Shown in pieces: positions 22,846 through 35,625 of a stretch of DNA of 64,000 nucleotides (within the stretch, counting starts at the first letter, position 1; each line of letters begins with the position of its first letter). Origin of the DNA: Gelatoporia subvermispora B (Eukaryota > Basidiomycota > Agaricomycetes > Polyporales > Gelatoporiaceae); contig KB445806.1 in NCBI GenBank assembly GCA_000320605.2, positions 229,500 to 293,499 on the forward strand, written 5' to 3'. The notes under the pieces were generated by a model that did no database searches, was not told where the DNA came from, and saw only the letters and a program-made list of their open reading frames with translations. A program made the position numbers and the translations under genes.

Positions 22846-23706
22846 ATTGATTCATCGAGTATCGATATCTGCTACGCTTTTATATGACGGTCCGTCATGC
22901 ATGTGATACTACAGCTACTAATGATCGCAACGAGACGTTCTATAGCACACATATTTGTCTGACAGAAGAGGAATATGATGAGAGGCAATCTATACATCAA
23001 AATGCCGAGTGAATCACGAGAAGGAATGCTAAGACTGCATCCCTCTGCCTTCTCCTTAAGTCCGGGTCCCTCAGTCTGACCTGGCACACGTGGAATTTGA
23101 ACAGGAGAGCCGAATATTGACATGACCGCATCCCTCTGATAATTCCCGCAACAATTGTATTCGCTCGCAGCTCAAGGTATAATGCAACTTAGCACCGGAA
23201 GCATTCCTGCTGGTCCGAAATTTGGATCGAGATCAGGAAGACAAAGAATGTCAAATGTGAAGGATTCATTCATCGTCCATGGTCGGACACTGTTATCCTG
23301 AACTCGACAAGTGGTACTTTGTACAGGCCAGGACAAAGTAGATGCGAGTGGATTGTCCCTAATGGCACTCGCGCATGGACATGTTGCAACGCGGACGGCG
23401 ATTGGCCGTGAGATTTAGCGAAGCTGACATAAGCGTGGCCAAGCGAGCCTACAAACGCTCGGATGCATTCCGTGGCCAGTGCCACTTGCACTTGTCTTTC
23501 TATTTCAGAGCACACCACTCTGTCCCGTGCATCTTACCACCCGCAACTCAACTCGCATTCTCGCACATCCGCTGAACGCGGCTGCCGCATCACTACATCG
23601 CACTCGCAACAAGCTGCGACTCATTTGGCAACGCCACTTCCCAAACAGGCAAGCCACCACGGAAGCCACAACTCGATATTACCCATAGAATTCGATATTC
23701 CTGTTG
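22846..23706. other. Intergenic upstream of acidic nuclear protein
   Basis: About 860 bp before the acidic-protein ATG. The overlapping plus-strand frames at 23375-23726 are mutually exclusive shadows without a domain. No other feature seen. Confidence 0.35.
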
Positions 23707-25820
23707 ATGCTCGGAGATATGGGTAACACTATGGCATCCCCAACATTGTACATGCCGGAGGTACCGACGTCCTCAACGATGACGACGTTTCGCGTCCCCG
23801 AGTTCATTGTGGCAACATTGCCACAATTCAGCGAGACGATCGCGCCGACGATCGACGCGTCGGAAACGCGTCAAACGCGTAAGCGCAAGAGAGAAGACGA
23901 AGAGGAGGTCACTGAGAGTGATGAGAGGCCGCCTTCGAAGCGGCCACGACTAGATGTGGCACGCGACACACTAGGTATGCTCCTCGTGACACGTCCTTAA
24001 GTGTAGCTGACCCATTGTTTGGCAACGTAGGCACCCTGGAAGAGGGTAAGATTACGGAGAAGATTATCGCCCCCGAGCCCGCTGTGGTATCCCCAGCCGC
24101 AGGAGCCACACATGTGTCGGTGGCTGTAACGCGCGGGCTAAAGCGCAAATTCGAAGAGATCGAGGAAAATTCAGATGAGGATGGTCGTCGGAAACGGATT
24201 AGGGTGAGCGAGCCACAGCCCGAGGAGGACGAGGGCTCCGACGACACAACATCGGCCACTGAGGAAGTGGGAGCTCGTGGAACGAAGCGAAAGTTTGATG
24301 AGGTCGAGGAGGATGGGGAGCAGTCCGAGGCGGACGACGTGGGCCGCAAGCGGACCAAGTTGGTTAGTGACGCGCCTGCGGAGCCAAAGAACCCGGAGGG
24401 CGAAGCGATGTCGACTGCAAAAGTGCGCAGACAACATCGCAGAAGGCTCCCGAGGCCGAACCCGCAGTTGCTCGCACTTGCATGCGATCTCGAGACGCAC
24501 GAGCCGCGCAAGCAGCGGCGGAACAACGTTTGGGTTCGGGCGTGTCGGCATCGTGTGGACGCGACGTAAGCTGCTCTCGCTGTAATCTTGTAAACATCAG
24601 CTAAGTGTCTGCTGTGTAGCGTCATGGCTTGGGGGCAAGGCGCCCTCTGCATCAACGTGCATGAGCAAGCACTCCGATGCAGCCGGTCGGAGATACAAAT
24701 GTGCGACCACATGCTGGGCGCCATTGCGTACAATTCCGTGCAAGCGGCGGAGGCGGCAATTGCGGAGGAAGACGCTGATGCCGTGCAACAGGAGGCGGAG
24801 GAAGACGTTTTCCTGCAGGACTCTGTCCAGGAGACACGGGAGCCGAGCGACGCGGAGCGTGCGCAACATGCGGACTCCATCTACTCCTCAAGCTCGGAGG
24901 ACGAGTCAGACGAGTCAGATGAAGATACATCGGGAGCACCCAAAGACAAGTGTGTCTCGGGGCACAAGTTCTTCTCCGAAGAGTCCATCGTCGATGACGA
25001 CGGCAACGTCTTCTATATGGCGTACGACGCTGATCTCAGCGATACCGAGGTTTCCGACGAAGAATCGCAGGAGACCGCCGATGATGCAACTCTTGTCGAA
25101 GACAGCACAGCCTTCAGTCCCGAACAAAATGAAAGTGTCAACGACAACTCGGATAATGAGACCGACGAGGACTCAGACGTGTCCGACTGGGACGCCGTCC
25201 CCATCCCCGATGATCCCACCCTCGTGTCTTCCGAACGTTCGCTTCATTCGGATTCGAAGGCAGATTCTGACAACGAGGAAGACGAAGAATACGAAGGATT
25301 TGCCCTCCCGCACCTCGCAGACATCCCCGCATGGAACATCGACGGGGAGTCCGACGTCATGTATGCGGAAGAGCTCGAAGAGCTGCTCAGGGAAAGCCCA
25401 GGCACGCCGGGTGTCTTGAATCCCGAGCGTCGCGGACAGCTCGAATGGGCTCAGCCACCACTACCCGGAGTGTGGATGACGACTCCTTCTGCGCCGCCTA
25501 TGCCAGCGCGAGAGTCGCCGCGACCACCATTTCGAATAGACGAGAACGGCAACCATATCCCGTTTCTTCTATATCCGTCGTCGCTTAGAAGAGAAATTGA
25601 TTTCAACGCTGACGAAGAGGAAGAATTTAGTTACGAGGAAGAGGAGGAATGGGAGCGTGCGAGCACGTCGAGCGACGAAGAGGGGCTTGACAACGGAGAA
25701 GACACCGATAGCGAAGACGAGAAGGACCGACACCTCCTCCAAATGAGCAAGAAATCGAGGACAACAAGTACTTCGGGGGCGTACTTCAAGGCGACGACAC
25801 CTAAGAGGCTGAACAGCTGA
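23707..25820 (+). CDS. Acidic, probably nuclear, low-complexity protein
   Basis: No named family recognised. Exons 23707-23974, 24031-24565 and 24620-25820 give 667 aa. The first third has three imperfect copies of a unit that pairs a basic stretch with an acidic stretch: RKRKREDEEEVTESDE, LKRKFEEIEENSDEDG and TKRKFDEVEEDGEQSE. Each copy is followed by another basic patch (SKRPRLD, RRKRIRV, GRKRTKL). These patches look like nuclear localisation signals. The rest is dominated by Glu, Asp and Ser runs, with some less biased text near DIPAWNIDGESDVMYAEELE and FRIDENGNHIPFLLYPSS, which may be a short conserved core. Acidic Ser-rich proteins of this kind are often histone- or chromatin-binding, but nothing here proves it. 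The ATG at 23707 is the first; MGNTM slightly downstream is possible. Confidence 0.7.
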
Positions 25821-28800
25821 ACAGCTGCTAGCTGAAGCACTTCGGGCGGTCCTCAGCCTAATCTTCAACTCCCGAAGCAACAAAATACCTTCCCTGCAGC
25901 TCCGCTGCATACCAATCGAATATCGCGCGTCGGATAGCCCATTGTCGCGAGCCATTCTGTTTCTTTGTCAACTTTCGCCTTTCGAACTCGGTCAGAACGT
26001 TGACTCTGACCCGATACCCAGGATCGTGTATATACCTGTGTTTGGATTTGCTGCCTCGACTGACTGAATCACATATCTTGCGAGCTCTGCACAAAGCGGA
26101 TGGACGTGGTCTGAGTGAGAACAAAGCGTGAAATGAGTGCACCAGACGAAGGGCATAGGGGAAGCTGGACTTGAGAAAACTCGTGGCCGTCTGCCACCTC
26201 ACGTTGGCGCCCATTGTCGGACTTTGCCGAAAGAGGATCGTAGTTTCGTCCTCCGCGACGCCGACACCAAGTCAGCGGTGTGAGCCTTACTCACCGTTGA
26301 ATGGGTTGGTGAATGCAGACGAGCAGAGCTGTGAGTATAATGAGGCGTTGAGGAGTGTACCAGGATACTGGAGTGAGGACTATGGGAATTACAAAATATG
26401 CGATGGTTCCCGCGAGCCTCCTCGCAGTCCATATTCACTCTCCGGCGGAAGCGAATCTCATATATTGCATGGACCCTCAAGTCATCGTCCACATGCTACG
26501 CTACTCTGGGGCAACCATAGATACATTACAGCAAGACACACAGGCTCCGACTATGAAAGCACGTGTGATGAAGGCCAAGCCTACAGCGCCTCTCACGAGG
26601 AGCTAGAACGTTCGTCCCCGTAATGAACGACGTGCAGCAAATGTGCGTCCATGTCCGTGCAACGACACGTTCGTTGGTGGATGAACATGAGCACAAACAT
26701 GGACATGTACAAGCGCGTGCAGGGCGAATGGGGAACAGAAGAAAGAGAAAGGTCAAGATCATCCACGCAGGCAGCGTCCGGTGCACTCACAGCCCCTTTT
26801 CCCTCGCGACCGCTTGCCACCATTGCTGTGGCCTAGTATCCAATGTTACGAGCTCTATATCATAGTGCAGAATCATCGGTGAGATGAGGTGTAGTCGACG
26901 ACAGGTACATAGCCCAAATACGAGCACACAGTCGGACTGACTACGGGCACATAGTCTATGTGTGGCCGGCGTGTCCAGGTAGGGGGCTGATGCATGAAGG
27001 CGGCAGTGCAAGGTCCTATGTAGAGGAGCTTAAGGTTTGTGCCGCAGTATGTTACAGTTCGACGGAGACGGAGCATCGCTACAGATTGCAAACGCCAGAG
27101 AAATTTGTGACAGTCTGTTTCAAGGTCGCAGAACTCGACCGAAGGGTAGACAAGTACCAAAGAATCCATGCATCTTGTTCCGATGTATTTGGGTGTCAGA
27201 TGGCAAGGACAACATTCTACCTGAGCGCTCCCTGCAGAGTTCTCAACCGCCCAGCGGCCGCCGCGAGGCGCGCTCGGGCTTAGACGATAGCCTCAGAATA
27301 CTGCACTAAGTCCGCCGTCCAAGAATTGCAGCCAGAGTCTGCGTAACATCTTTCTGCCAAACAGCGTCCAAACACCTGCCGTTCGCAAACCGTCAATATC
27401 AATGCAGGTGTTGCCATCGATCGAAAGAAGGCGTGTCGTGAATCAGGGTCATCATTGATATTGATGCATCGCCCAGGCTCGCATCGAGACATCGACAGGC
27501 CAGCACCGATGATGATCCACGGAGCACGGAGCACGATCCGATGTTCGTTCCTGCTGTTGAGTACGGACCCGCGCGCCTGTCCGTCCATTTGCTGCCTGTT
27601 GTTTGCCGTATGTTGTTCGTAGATTTGGCCTCCATGTTCCGAGCTCTGAGAGACGCGCGAGAGCGCTGGAGATCACCCAGGGTCCCAGATAGACGTGGCA
27701 CCTTGCAAGACAGGATCAGATGCTGTCGCGGTCGTCACGCCTGGCACGAAAGGTCAGTTTGGGTCAAGTCAATGCCAGAGTAGATCGAGGTCAAAACCCA
27801 ATTCTGACTGGAAGTGATGATCAGTGTCGCGGGTGTGATGTGTTATTTGTGGGCCGCTCCATTCATCGCGGTTGCAAGTGTGCGATCAACCGAGATACGA
27901 ATCGGAGATTGGGTTATCGGAGCATTGAGTTGTTGTCCCAGAGCAATGAGACGAGAAAGATGCCGATTGCGAGAGCGAGGATCGCACAGCAACTGTTGAC
28001 AGACGGGTTTCTTGGCATGAGCGTATCAAACTGTGCTCCCTGAGCCTGAATGAAGTAGCAGATAGTGAGACGAGCGCTGCGTAGTGTCGACAAGTAGTGT
28101 GCCCGCAGCGTTCATGACCGCCGAGAGTTGAGTGTGTTACCTGACCAGAGTGCCGTCCAGGTGCCCCGGCATCTACATACGTAAATCATCGCGAGACAAC
28201 CCGAGGACATCATCCGCGGGAATGCATGGTCCACGCGGGCGAAGTTCTGGGAGCCTGGACCGGGTACTGCGCGGCTGCACCCGCTGGTAGCCGGGTTCTC
28301 TATCTGCGTCCTGGCCCCATGATATATTGCACAAGATGCGGGCCGCAAGATGCAAGATGCAAGATGGATGATCACAGTCACGAACATCGGGGGCCGGCAC
28401 GGCCAGCGCCCATATCCGTCCATCTGAGCGCACCAGCTTGCAGGAGGCGCGGATAAGGTCTTGCCGCGGCGGGTCCACCGCAGCGTTATCAGCGGATAAC
28501 CAGTGGCAGGGTGGGTGTGTCGCTGGATGCGGAAGGAATGCGGGAAACCTATAGTCAAGCAAATATTCGATCCCAGACGTTGCGTTTACAGTGCTCTTCT
28601 GAATTGTAGGCTGAGCGCAAGAAGGTTCATTCCAGCGGGGTCTGAAGTCTAGAGGATTATACAGCCAAATTGAAACCACGAGCAGAGCAGGGAGTCAGGG
28701 GCGCGGCAGGGGGTGACACAGTGACGGTCCTGGTAGGACAACGGGAGAGGCCGACAGTCAGCTTCAGACTCAGCTAAACCGGACCTTTTGCTTCCAGCCA

Positions 28801-29241
28801 TTAGTTGACAATGTCGCTTGTAAAGAAACTGGAGTTGAGTGCTGTTGGGAAAGCTCGAGTACGCCTGCTGCTGCTCATTCGGTCTCGGGAAACGTCCTCA
28901 GGGTGCATATACCGGTGTGGACACGGCATGGATACACCCACGAAGCTCAAGCATATGTTTCACGAAGATACAATCATATGTCCTCAGCATCGTTGGCCTA
29001 CCCCGTCAGGAAGCATTATACGGTCCTCGATGTCACAGTTTTAGGGATCACGGAGTGCCAACGAAGACCAAAGGCCCCAGAAATAACTGATGAGCAAGCC
29101 TGGCTCACCTCAGTATGTCTGATCTCGACTCGGGCTAGGAAATTGGACGGCGACACGCGGGAGTCCCGGGTACATCGCTAACCGCAGTGGGAGTAAAAAT
29201 GCATGGCGGGCACGAGGATTCGGGAGCCAGGGAAACAGATC

Positions 29242-29293
29242 TATGAGAATGGGAAGAGCCGGCGCACGAGGGCGTGCTCTTCCAATTCTCATA
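29242..29293. repeat. Hairpin-forming inverted repeat, 18-bp arms
   Basis: The arms TATGAGAATGGGAAGAGC (29242-29259) and GCTCTTCCAATTCTCATA (29276-29293) pair at 17 of 18 positions around a 16-base GC-rich loop. They are far better matched than chance in this region. It might be a miniature transposon remnant or an RNA stem; no flanking duplication was recognised. Confidence 0.55.
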
Positions 29294-29585
29294 CAAGTGC
29301 ACGAATGACTGTGCATCGCAGAACTAGCCTGTTGTCCGTACCGGAATATTGCCAGCAAAATTGCGGAGTGCCGACGAGACTCCAGCACTGGCTCTGGTGG
29401 CAAGGTGGCAGCACTAGCATACTGGAAACGAGACGGTCAAAAGAGGTCACACCAATCATGATCAAATGACGGTACGAAGTCAATGGCCATGCGTATACAG
29501 CGCTGCGCCGGTTGATCGCCTGAGAGAACCGGCGTGACTGCAGACGTCCGAAAGCGATCTTGTTCGTGTTGATCCTCAACAGACG

Positions 29586-29642
29586 GCGGCTCGTGTTCTC
29601 GGCCGGGCCCGTACTGCTGCCGCGATCGAGAACACGAGCTGC
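29586..29642. repeat. Hairpin-forming inverted repeat, 16-bp arms
   Basis: The arms GCGGCTCGTGTTCTCG (29586-29601) and CGAGAACACGAGCTGC (29627-29642) pair at 15 of 16 positions around a 25-base loop. It lies about 300 bp from the hairpin at 29242 but shares no arm sequence with it. Confidence 0.5.
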
Positions 29643-30567
29643 TGCGTGCTTCTGTCCCAGACTCTGTCGTACAATGCAGGCGTACCAGGATTGCTACCCA
29701 ACTTCAAAAGATGCAAGTACTGAGAGTGGGAAAACAAAGAGAGGAGTTCGTCGGAGCGCAGGGTGCGGCTGCGGGAACAAACCGTCTATGGCAAAAAGAC
29801 AACCCTGCGCGATCGGGCGACAGAAATAATTTGACCATTTCGGAATTGGGTGAGTTTTATTGACGGCATGTGTCGATGAGGCTGCTGCCATATGGGGCGG
29901 GTTTCGGAGGCGAATGACGGGTTCGCAACGTCTTTTTTCATTTTTCCATCATCCAGTGTCGTCCGAATATGGCCGGCTCGCCCGACGTGCGTCGGCGCTG
30001 CCGCCGTGCGCCGCCGCTGGCCGACGCGGCAGAACTCGCTCCCGCCCTGCGTTGTGCGGGACGGGCGGGCGAGTGGCTGGGCAGTGGCCGAGCTAGGGCC
30101 ACAATTGGGTGGCTGAGACGGAGACGCCGGGTGGCTGGGGCCCGTGCGTTGTTCAGGGCCGGCCGGGCGATGGCTTAGTCAGCAGGGGCTTACGCATGCA
30201 ATGCGCTGGGGGGATGTGTTGTCGCGGCATTCTTGTGTCTGACACCCGCATAGAGCCGCAGAGAGACCGCTGGCTCCGTTCTCGGGAAAGGCGATCCACC
30301 ATCATCGATATCCCGATCTACTACAATCCAAATAGACTCGCCTCCTCTTGCATCTGCCGTCCTGTTCTGGCTGATCCTATCTTAGGCCCAAACGTAACCG
30401 TTTCCCCTTTTTTTCGTCCCCTGTGCCACACTCACCACAATGTATGGGCCTTCCCCATTCTCCCCACAGCCGTCCCAATCTAAATCCATACCCTTCACCA
30501 GCAGCTTCCGGTTCGCACCCGGCGCTGCCAGTGTTCCAATCCACCACCGCCACACCAGACTGTGGCG

Positions 30568-33500
30568 ATGGCTGTCCCCGATGAGAGCGTGAAAGTGAGG
30601 CGCTCCGAGCGCATCCACAACGCCCGAGTGTCTATAATCAAGGCCTCGGTCGTCGAGAAGGCCCGTGTGCGCAGGAAGAATGCGTCCAGCGGGCGTAACA
30701 ACAGAGCCACACCGACCACACCCGATCCCGACGCGATGGTCGTCGATACGGACCCAGACCCCGTTGTGGCCCCAATTCTAAATGTAAATTCCGCATTCAA
30801 CGAGATTTTGCATAGCAGCGTGAACCTGAATACCAACTCGAGTACGACTGCGAGTGTGGGGTACCAACGAGCGACGCGATCGGTTGCGACGCCAGATCGC
30901 GGCGCGTCGCTCGTCACGCAGAATATCCCTCCCCCATCCGGTTCGCGCAAGCGTCCCCGCACGCACGATCGCCTCGATCGGCGCGCCACACCTCTCCCTT
31001 TGACTCATTCCGCCCCCCTGCCTTTTCCCGTCAAGAAGCGCCGGTCCCAAGGGCCACACACCCTTACTAGTCGGTCTGCAGTAAGTACTTGCCATGTGAG
31101 CTTGAGCGACACAACGGGGACTAAGTCTTATCTTCTAGACACCGCAGGTGCAGCTCGGTGATGTGTCAGCAATAGCAACTACGTCGTTGCCTGTAGCTGC
31201 GTTGACATCACCACACAATCCCAGGGTCCGCCGTGCCGAGAAGCGCAGACAAGTCCAGCACGTAAGGTCACGCGCGGTGAACCTGCGCGCGGTTGAGTCC
31301 CTTACTGAGCCTGCGAGCGACCTTCCGGAGCCCACGCCTGCCAAGAGGCGCCGTATAGGGGAGCCACAGTCCCTCTCCGATCTGCCTATGGTCAGTTCCC
31401 TTTTATGAGTTAGAATGACATTGTTGAACTCACACCGATCTTTTTAGGTGCCGCAGGATCAGACTAATGACGTGTCAACAACAGTCGCAGCCGCGACGTC
31501 TGCACCCACGTCGACATCATCAGTCCCAGATGTGTCGCTGCTGCCTTCGTGAGTTCTAAAATCATATCATGTCGAAGTGGTGTCTGTCATGCTGATGCTC
31601 TGATACCCTTTAGTGATGGCGATTTCGTCGCGGGAGCGTCACAACCGTCGGCTCCGGCCTCGATCCAGCCAGCGTATGTCACACTGTACGCCGAAGTGCA
31701 ATGGCCCGTGCAGAACGTACCAGGTTTCACGTATGTTGCATCTTCTCCGTTTCCAGCATCCCAACTGACATTGTCAATTTTTAGGCACAACGGCCTCTAT
31801 GAGCAGCCATCTTGGCCTACCGGAACCTTCGACGCGCCTGGCGAGCCTGAGATCACGGAGCCTATACCCGAGCCCGTAGCACTGGAGCAGTTCGTTCCTC
31901 CAGCAGAAGTGCTCCAGACCCAGGAAGCGCCCACAGAGGACGAGCAGCCCGAGGAGGTAGCAGCGCCTGAAGAGAGGCCTGTGCCGATTCCGACATGGGT
32001 GAAGACAATTCCACTCGTACCCTCTCGGCTTTCGTGGGTCTTACCTGAGCAGGAGCCAACAGCTCCGCGTCTCGTCCCACCCGAGGTCTTTACGAGACCA
32101 CGACGCGTCTCTGGTCGGGGCCAGGCCGAGGGCTCGCTCAGGGAACAGTTCGTCCGTGCGAAATTGCGTGCGGAGGTGGCCTGCATGTGGGTATATAAAT
32201 ATAAGATCTCGGTATAGATGTGTGATACTGATTGTTGAATACCTTTCAGCAGGAAAAGGCGTGGTGAACGAAGCATCCGGGACACTGTCAGGAAGGAGCA
32301 CGTCCTGCACCTCGTCTGGCGGTGGCTGAACGCACACGGGAACGAGGTCGAGGATCACATCCCCGATGTCTGCGAACTCGATGCGCACCTCACGGTCTAC
32401 ACCGCGGCGAATTTCGGGAGCAGTGAGAGCAGCAATAGCGACTCCGACTCCGACTCTGAGTCCGACTTCGATGCGGACGACGTCGATGCAGATGCCGATG
32501 CGGAGGGGGACGTTGATCTCGACGCAGAGCCTCATCAAGCTGACGATAGTGCGGAGGCGACGGAGACGACCGTGCCATGTCGCGTCCCTGGCGCGCTCGT
32601 CATGACCGTTCAGAGCGAATCGAGCAAGGCGTCTTTGTCCGGCTGTAGCTGGGGCGGGGAGGCGACGTTCGACCCTGCGGATGGCTTCATCAACTCGCCC
32701 GTCTACGCCCCTGCATACGAGCCCCTCTGCCCCTCGCCATCGCCCTCTCCCGCGTCCCCAAGATCTGCAGCGCCTGCTCGCCCACCCACACCGCGTCCAG
32801 GCAAGGAGCGAGCTGCTGGTGCTGCCGAGAGCGAGCCTAAGTATGTCGCGCCCAAGAGCAAAGCACGCCTGGCCCGCACGCGCAGACAGGCAACACCCGC
32901 GCCCGAGCCCGAGCCACTCCCCATGGGCCGCGGTACGCCTCCGAGCCGTGCGCGGGGCGCTGCATGGATGCAGCCTCCCCCGCCGCCAAGGCCGTTCGTG
33001 AAGTGGTGGGAAGCCCGGAGGGCTACTCTGCAGCGGCAGGAGCAGATCCGGCAACCACAGGTCCAACGAGTCGAGCTGGCGCAGCCGCAGCAGATCCAGC
33101 AAGACATCCAGATGCAGCTGCAAGAAATCCAGGAGGGTTGGCAGCCCGCACTTCCCCACGTGCCCGAGCAGCAGCAGCAACAACAGTACGGGACGAACGA
33201 CACGCCGCTCTCTATGGCGACGTACGAGACGCTCGACATGTCCGCACTCCCCATGCCCGAGCCGATGTGCATGGACCACGCCGCTCACCGCTCGGCTGCT
33301 CCCTACGGGATCACCTTCAACCACCCCCACTCTCAGGACTTCCCCGCACAAGCCCCCGGCTCTCCTGTCCCCGGGCCCAGCAACCACACCCATAACTGGG
33401 CGCCTGGCCCCGCGCACGGCATGTTCATGGTCCCGCAGCACGTGACCCAGTCCGGCCCCGCGGAGATGGTGCCCGGGTTCCCCGAGCAGCAGATGCACGC

Positions 33501-34050
33501 CATGGCGTCGATGTCCCCCCACTCTTCTGCGGCTTCCTTGACTGCCCCCGGCTCGGAGGAGTGGCTCGACCCAGTGCTTCGCTCGCCCTCGCCTTCCTCC
33601 GCGTCTGCACCTACCCCCGTGCTTGCACCTGTCCCTGCCCCTGACTTGACCGACCTGACGCTCGCGCCCCTGATGTACCCACAGGAGCTCACGCTGAAGC
33701 AGCTTGAGACGATGGCGGAGGCCCCGGGGTGTGCCGAGCATGCAAAGTTCCTCGACTGCTTGCTCAAAGAGTGCCCCACCCTACACGCGCAGATTCTGCT
33801 GTACCTGCAGATGCAAGCGGCCGCGGCTACTCCTGTTCCCGGTCCCGCAAATGTCGATCTCAACATGCAGGCAAATGTTGACATCCCCATGAACGTTAAT
33901 GCCAACCCGGACGCGACCAACGAGGCCCCCGTACGTACAGACGAACATGCGGTCTCGCTCCCGCCCACCTTCAGTCCCTCGATGTCGTCAAGCGAGCTCA
34001 ACCAGGCGCTCAGCGACTTCGACGTGGACATGTTCCCCTTCCAGCACTGA
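30568..34050 (+). CDS. Large low-complexity protein, unknown function
   Basis: No family recognised. Exons 30568-31080, 31139-31390, 31448-31548, 31614-31730, 31785-32186 and 32250-34050 join exactly in phase to 1061 aa. The N-terminal part is basic (VRRSERIHNARV, SGSRKRPRTHDR, PVKKRRSQGPH, TPAKRRRIGE) and looks nuclear. The middle has a short more complex, helical stretch (GERSIRDTVRKEHVLHLVWR to LNAHGNEVEDHIPDVCELDA) followed by an Asp/Ser-rich acidic run. The last 500 residues are rich in Pro, Gln, Ala and Met, with QLQEIQEGW and a run of six Gln, ending SELNQALSDFDVDMFPFQH. A basic head, acidic run and Gln/Pro-rich tail suggest a transcriptional regulator or scaffold, but no DNA-binding domain is visible. 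The last exon is an uninterrupted 1.8 kb. Confidence 0.7.
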
Positions 34051-35625
34051 GCTCGCGCGCTAGCGCGGCTCGGTGCTTCGCCGACAGTTGAAACCGCAAG
34101 CCACCCACCACCCACGCAGCCATACATCAATCCACCATAATCCACACACATCACGCCCGCTCCTCATCATTCTTCGACTGATGCACTGCTGTCAAAAGCA
34201 CTGCATCTGGAGAATGTTACCGACAACCTCCTCTAGTCTGTACCGTCCCGTCAAGCGCGCACCGAACCTGCGCCTGGAGATTTACTCTACCTTGGCCCGA
34301 TGGCCGAGCGCTCTACATAGAAGCTGCTCCTAGAACGACAAGTCCCGAGTCGAGCCGCGTACGGCGTCTTATCCAGATGTCGCGACGTAGGCATGATCTG
34401 TGTCAACCCTCTGCCCCCTCAAGACATAACCTACTGAGGCCAGCGGAGGGTCTCATGTTAATCAATGAGGGTAGCCGCTCTATGGTGGCGGCTTCCCCGT
34501 GTGGTGTTACGTGGTCCCGGTCGGATGCTGAAGGCGATGATGGTTCACGAATCACGGTTATATTCCCGGTCCTGGTTAATTCGCTCTCGGATCTCGTCGT
34601 GCTATATGATTCCCGCGTCTCCCCTACACGCTATCGCTGCCCACTGCTTTGCGCGCACGCAATTATCGTTCAATTTCAGTCAAGATTGGTTGATCGGATT
34701 CTGACGTGTAGATTTTCGTTTGAGATGCATATATCCCCACTCGCAGCTAACATTATTTCGTTCGCCATTGTCGTTGTTGCATACTTGGTCTCGGTTGATT
34801 ACTGATTGCTGATTACTGATTACTTCGTTCTGTACTGTCGTGTATATCGTGTCGCATTAGCGTATACCTCCTGTCTGTATCTCTGTTATCGGAATATCAT
34901 TGGAATTACTTCTCGTGGATCTCACGTAGTGTTAGATAATCGGCGAGCAGAGTATTTGCACCGTGTGTAAGTTCAGCCACGTTCGAAGGTGTCCTGCGGA
35001 GCTTCTCGAAAGTACTCCCCGAATCTCAAATAGTTCGCCAGGCACGGGCAGAGAGGCAAACATACTGCGGAGCCTCGAGGCTTGATGCCGGTGTTGATTC
35101 GGTACATGAGGTGCACAGCCAAGGCTGTGTCTGCACAAAGACAATAATCAGCAAGAATAGCTCACGAGATCTGCGCCGCCAACTCTGGTATCTCGCGCTG
35201 AACCGATTCGCACGAGATTTGTTGAGATTCTCATGGTAGCCCCCGTAATCTATCACAGAAGGACGAACGGCTGTATACAAGCTTCCATTCATAGTCTGCT
35301 ACAAAGATACAGCTTATGGAGATATCGTCAACAGCATGGCAAGCACAAGGCGGAGGGTACAAAGGAGTATCAGAGGAGGCTCTGATATTGATACATGATG
35401 TATGAACGCGTAACGTGTGCCGGTGGGTTATCCATGCGCCGTGGAGGGACAGTATGTGCGGTTATAGCAAACGTATCACAAGGCGTCCATCCGATATCGT
35501 CGTACAGAAAGGTAAATTACGAGGTCCGTCCAGTTTCAATGATCCGAGTAGTCTGACATTGCAGTCCGTCCGAGTCCGCCTGTCATCCATATATCAGTAG
35601 AGCGGCCGCCGTGCGAGACTTATGT
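34051..35625. other. Intergenic between converging genes
   Basis: About 1.6 kb between the 3' ends of the 1061-aa gene (+) and the CCCH gene (-). A short GATTACT/GATTGCT microsatellite sits at about 34797-34823. The frame at 34377-34805 has no domain. No gene supported. Confidence 0.45.

Larger units (their letters stand above)
25821..30567. other. 4.7-kb gene-free stretch with hairpins
   Basis: No frame shows a family domain or a splice-consistent series. The many short frames on both strands overlap each other in this GC-balanced stretch. It holds two strong inverted repeats (29242-29293 and 29586-29642), a short AAGATGC-type tandem near 28347-28366, and a very GC-rich block at 29965-30180. 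It could contain non-coding transcripts or unrecognised transposon remains. Confidence 0.4.

Noticed and set aside
23909..24880. 323-aa minus-strand Ser-rich frame
   Set aside because: Reverse reading of acidic GAG/GAC-rich codons in the nuclear protein gives Ser/Leu-rich text; no start context or domain.
28347..28366. Short AAGATGC tandem
   Set aside because: Only about three copies; too short to treat as a repeat locus.
32041..33741. 566-aa minus-strand frame
   Set aside because: Antisense to the long last exon of the 1061-aa gene. Its Arg/Gly/Leu-rich content is typical of a shadow, and the plus strand has exact splice phasing.
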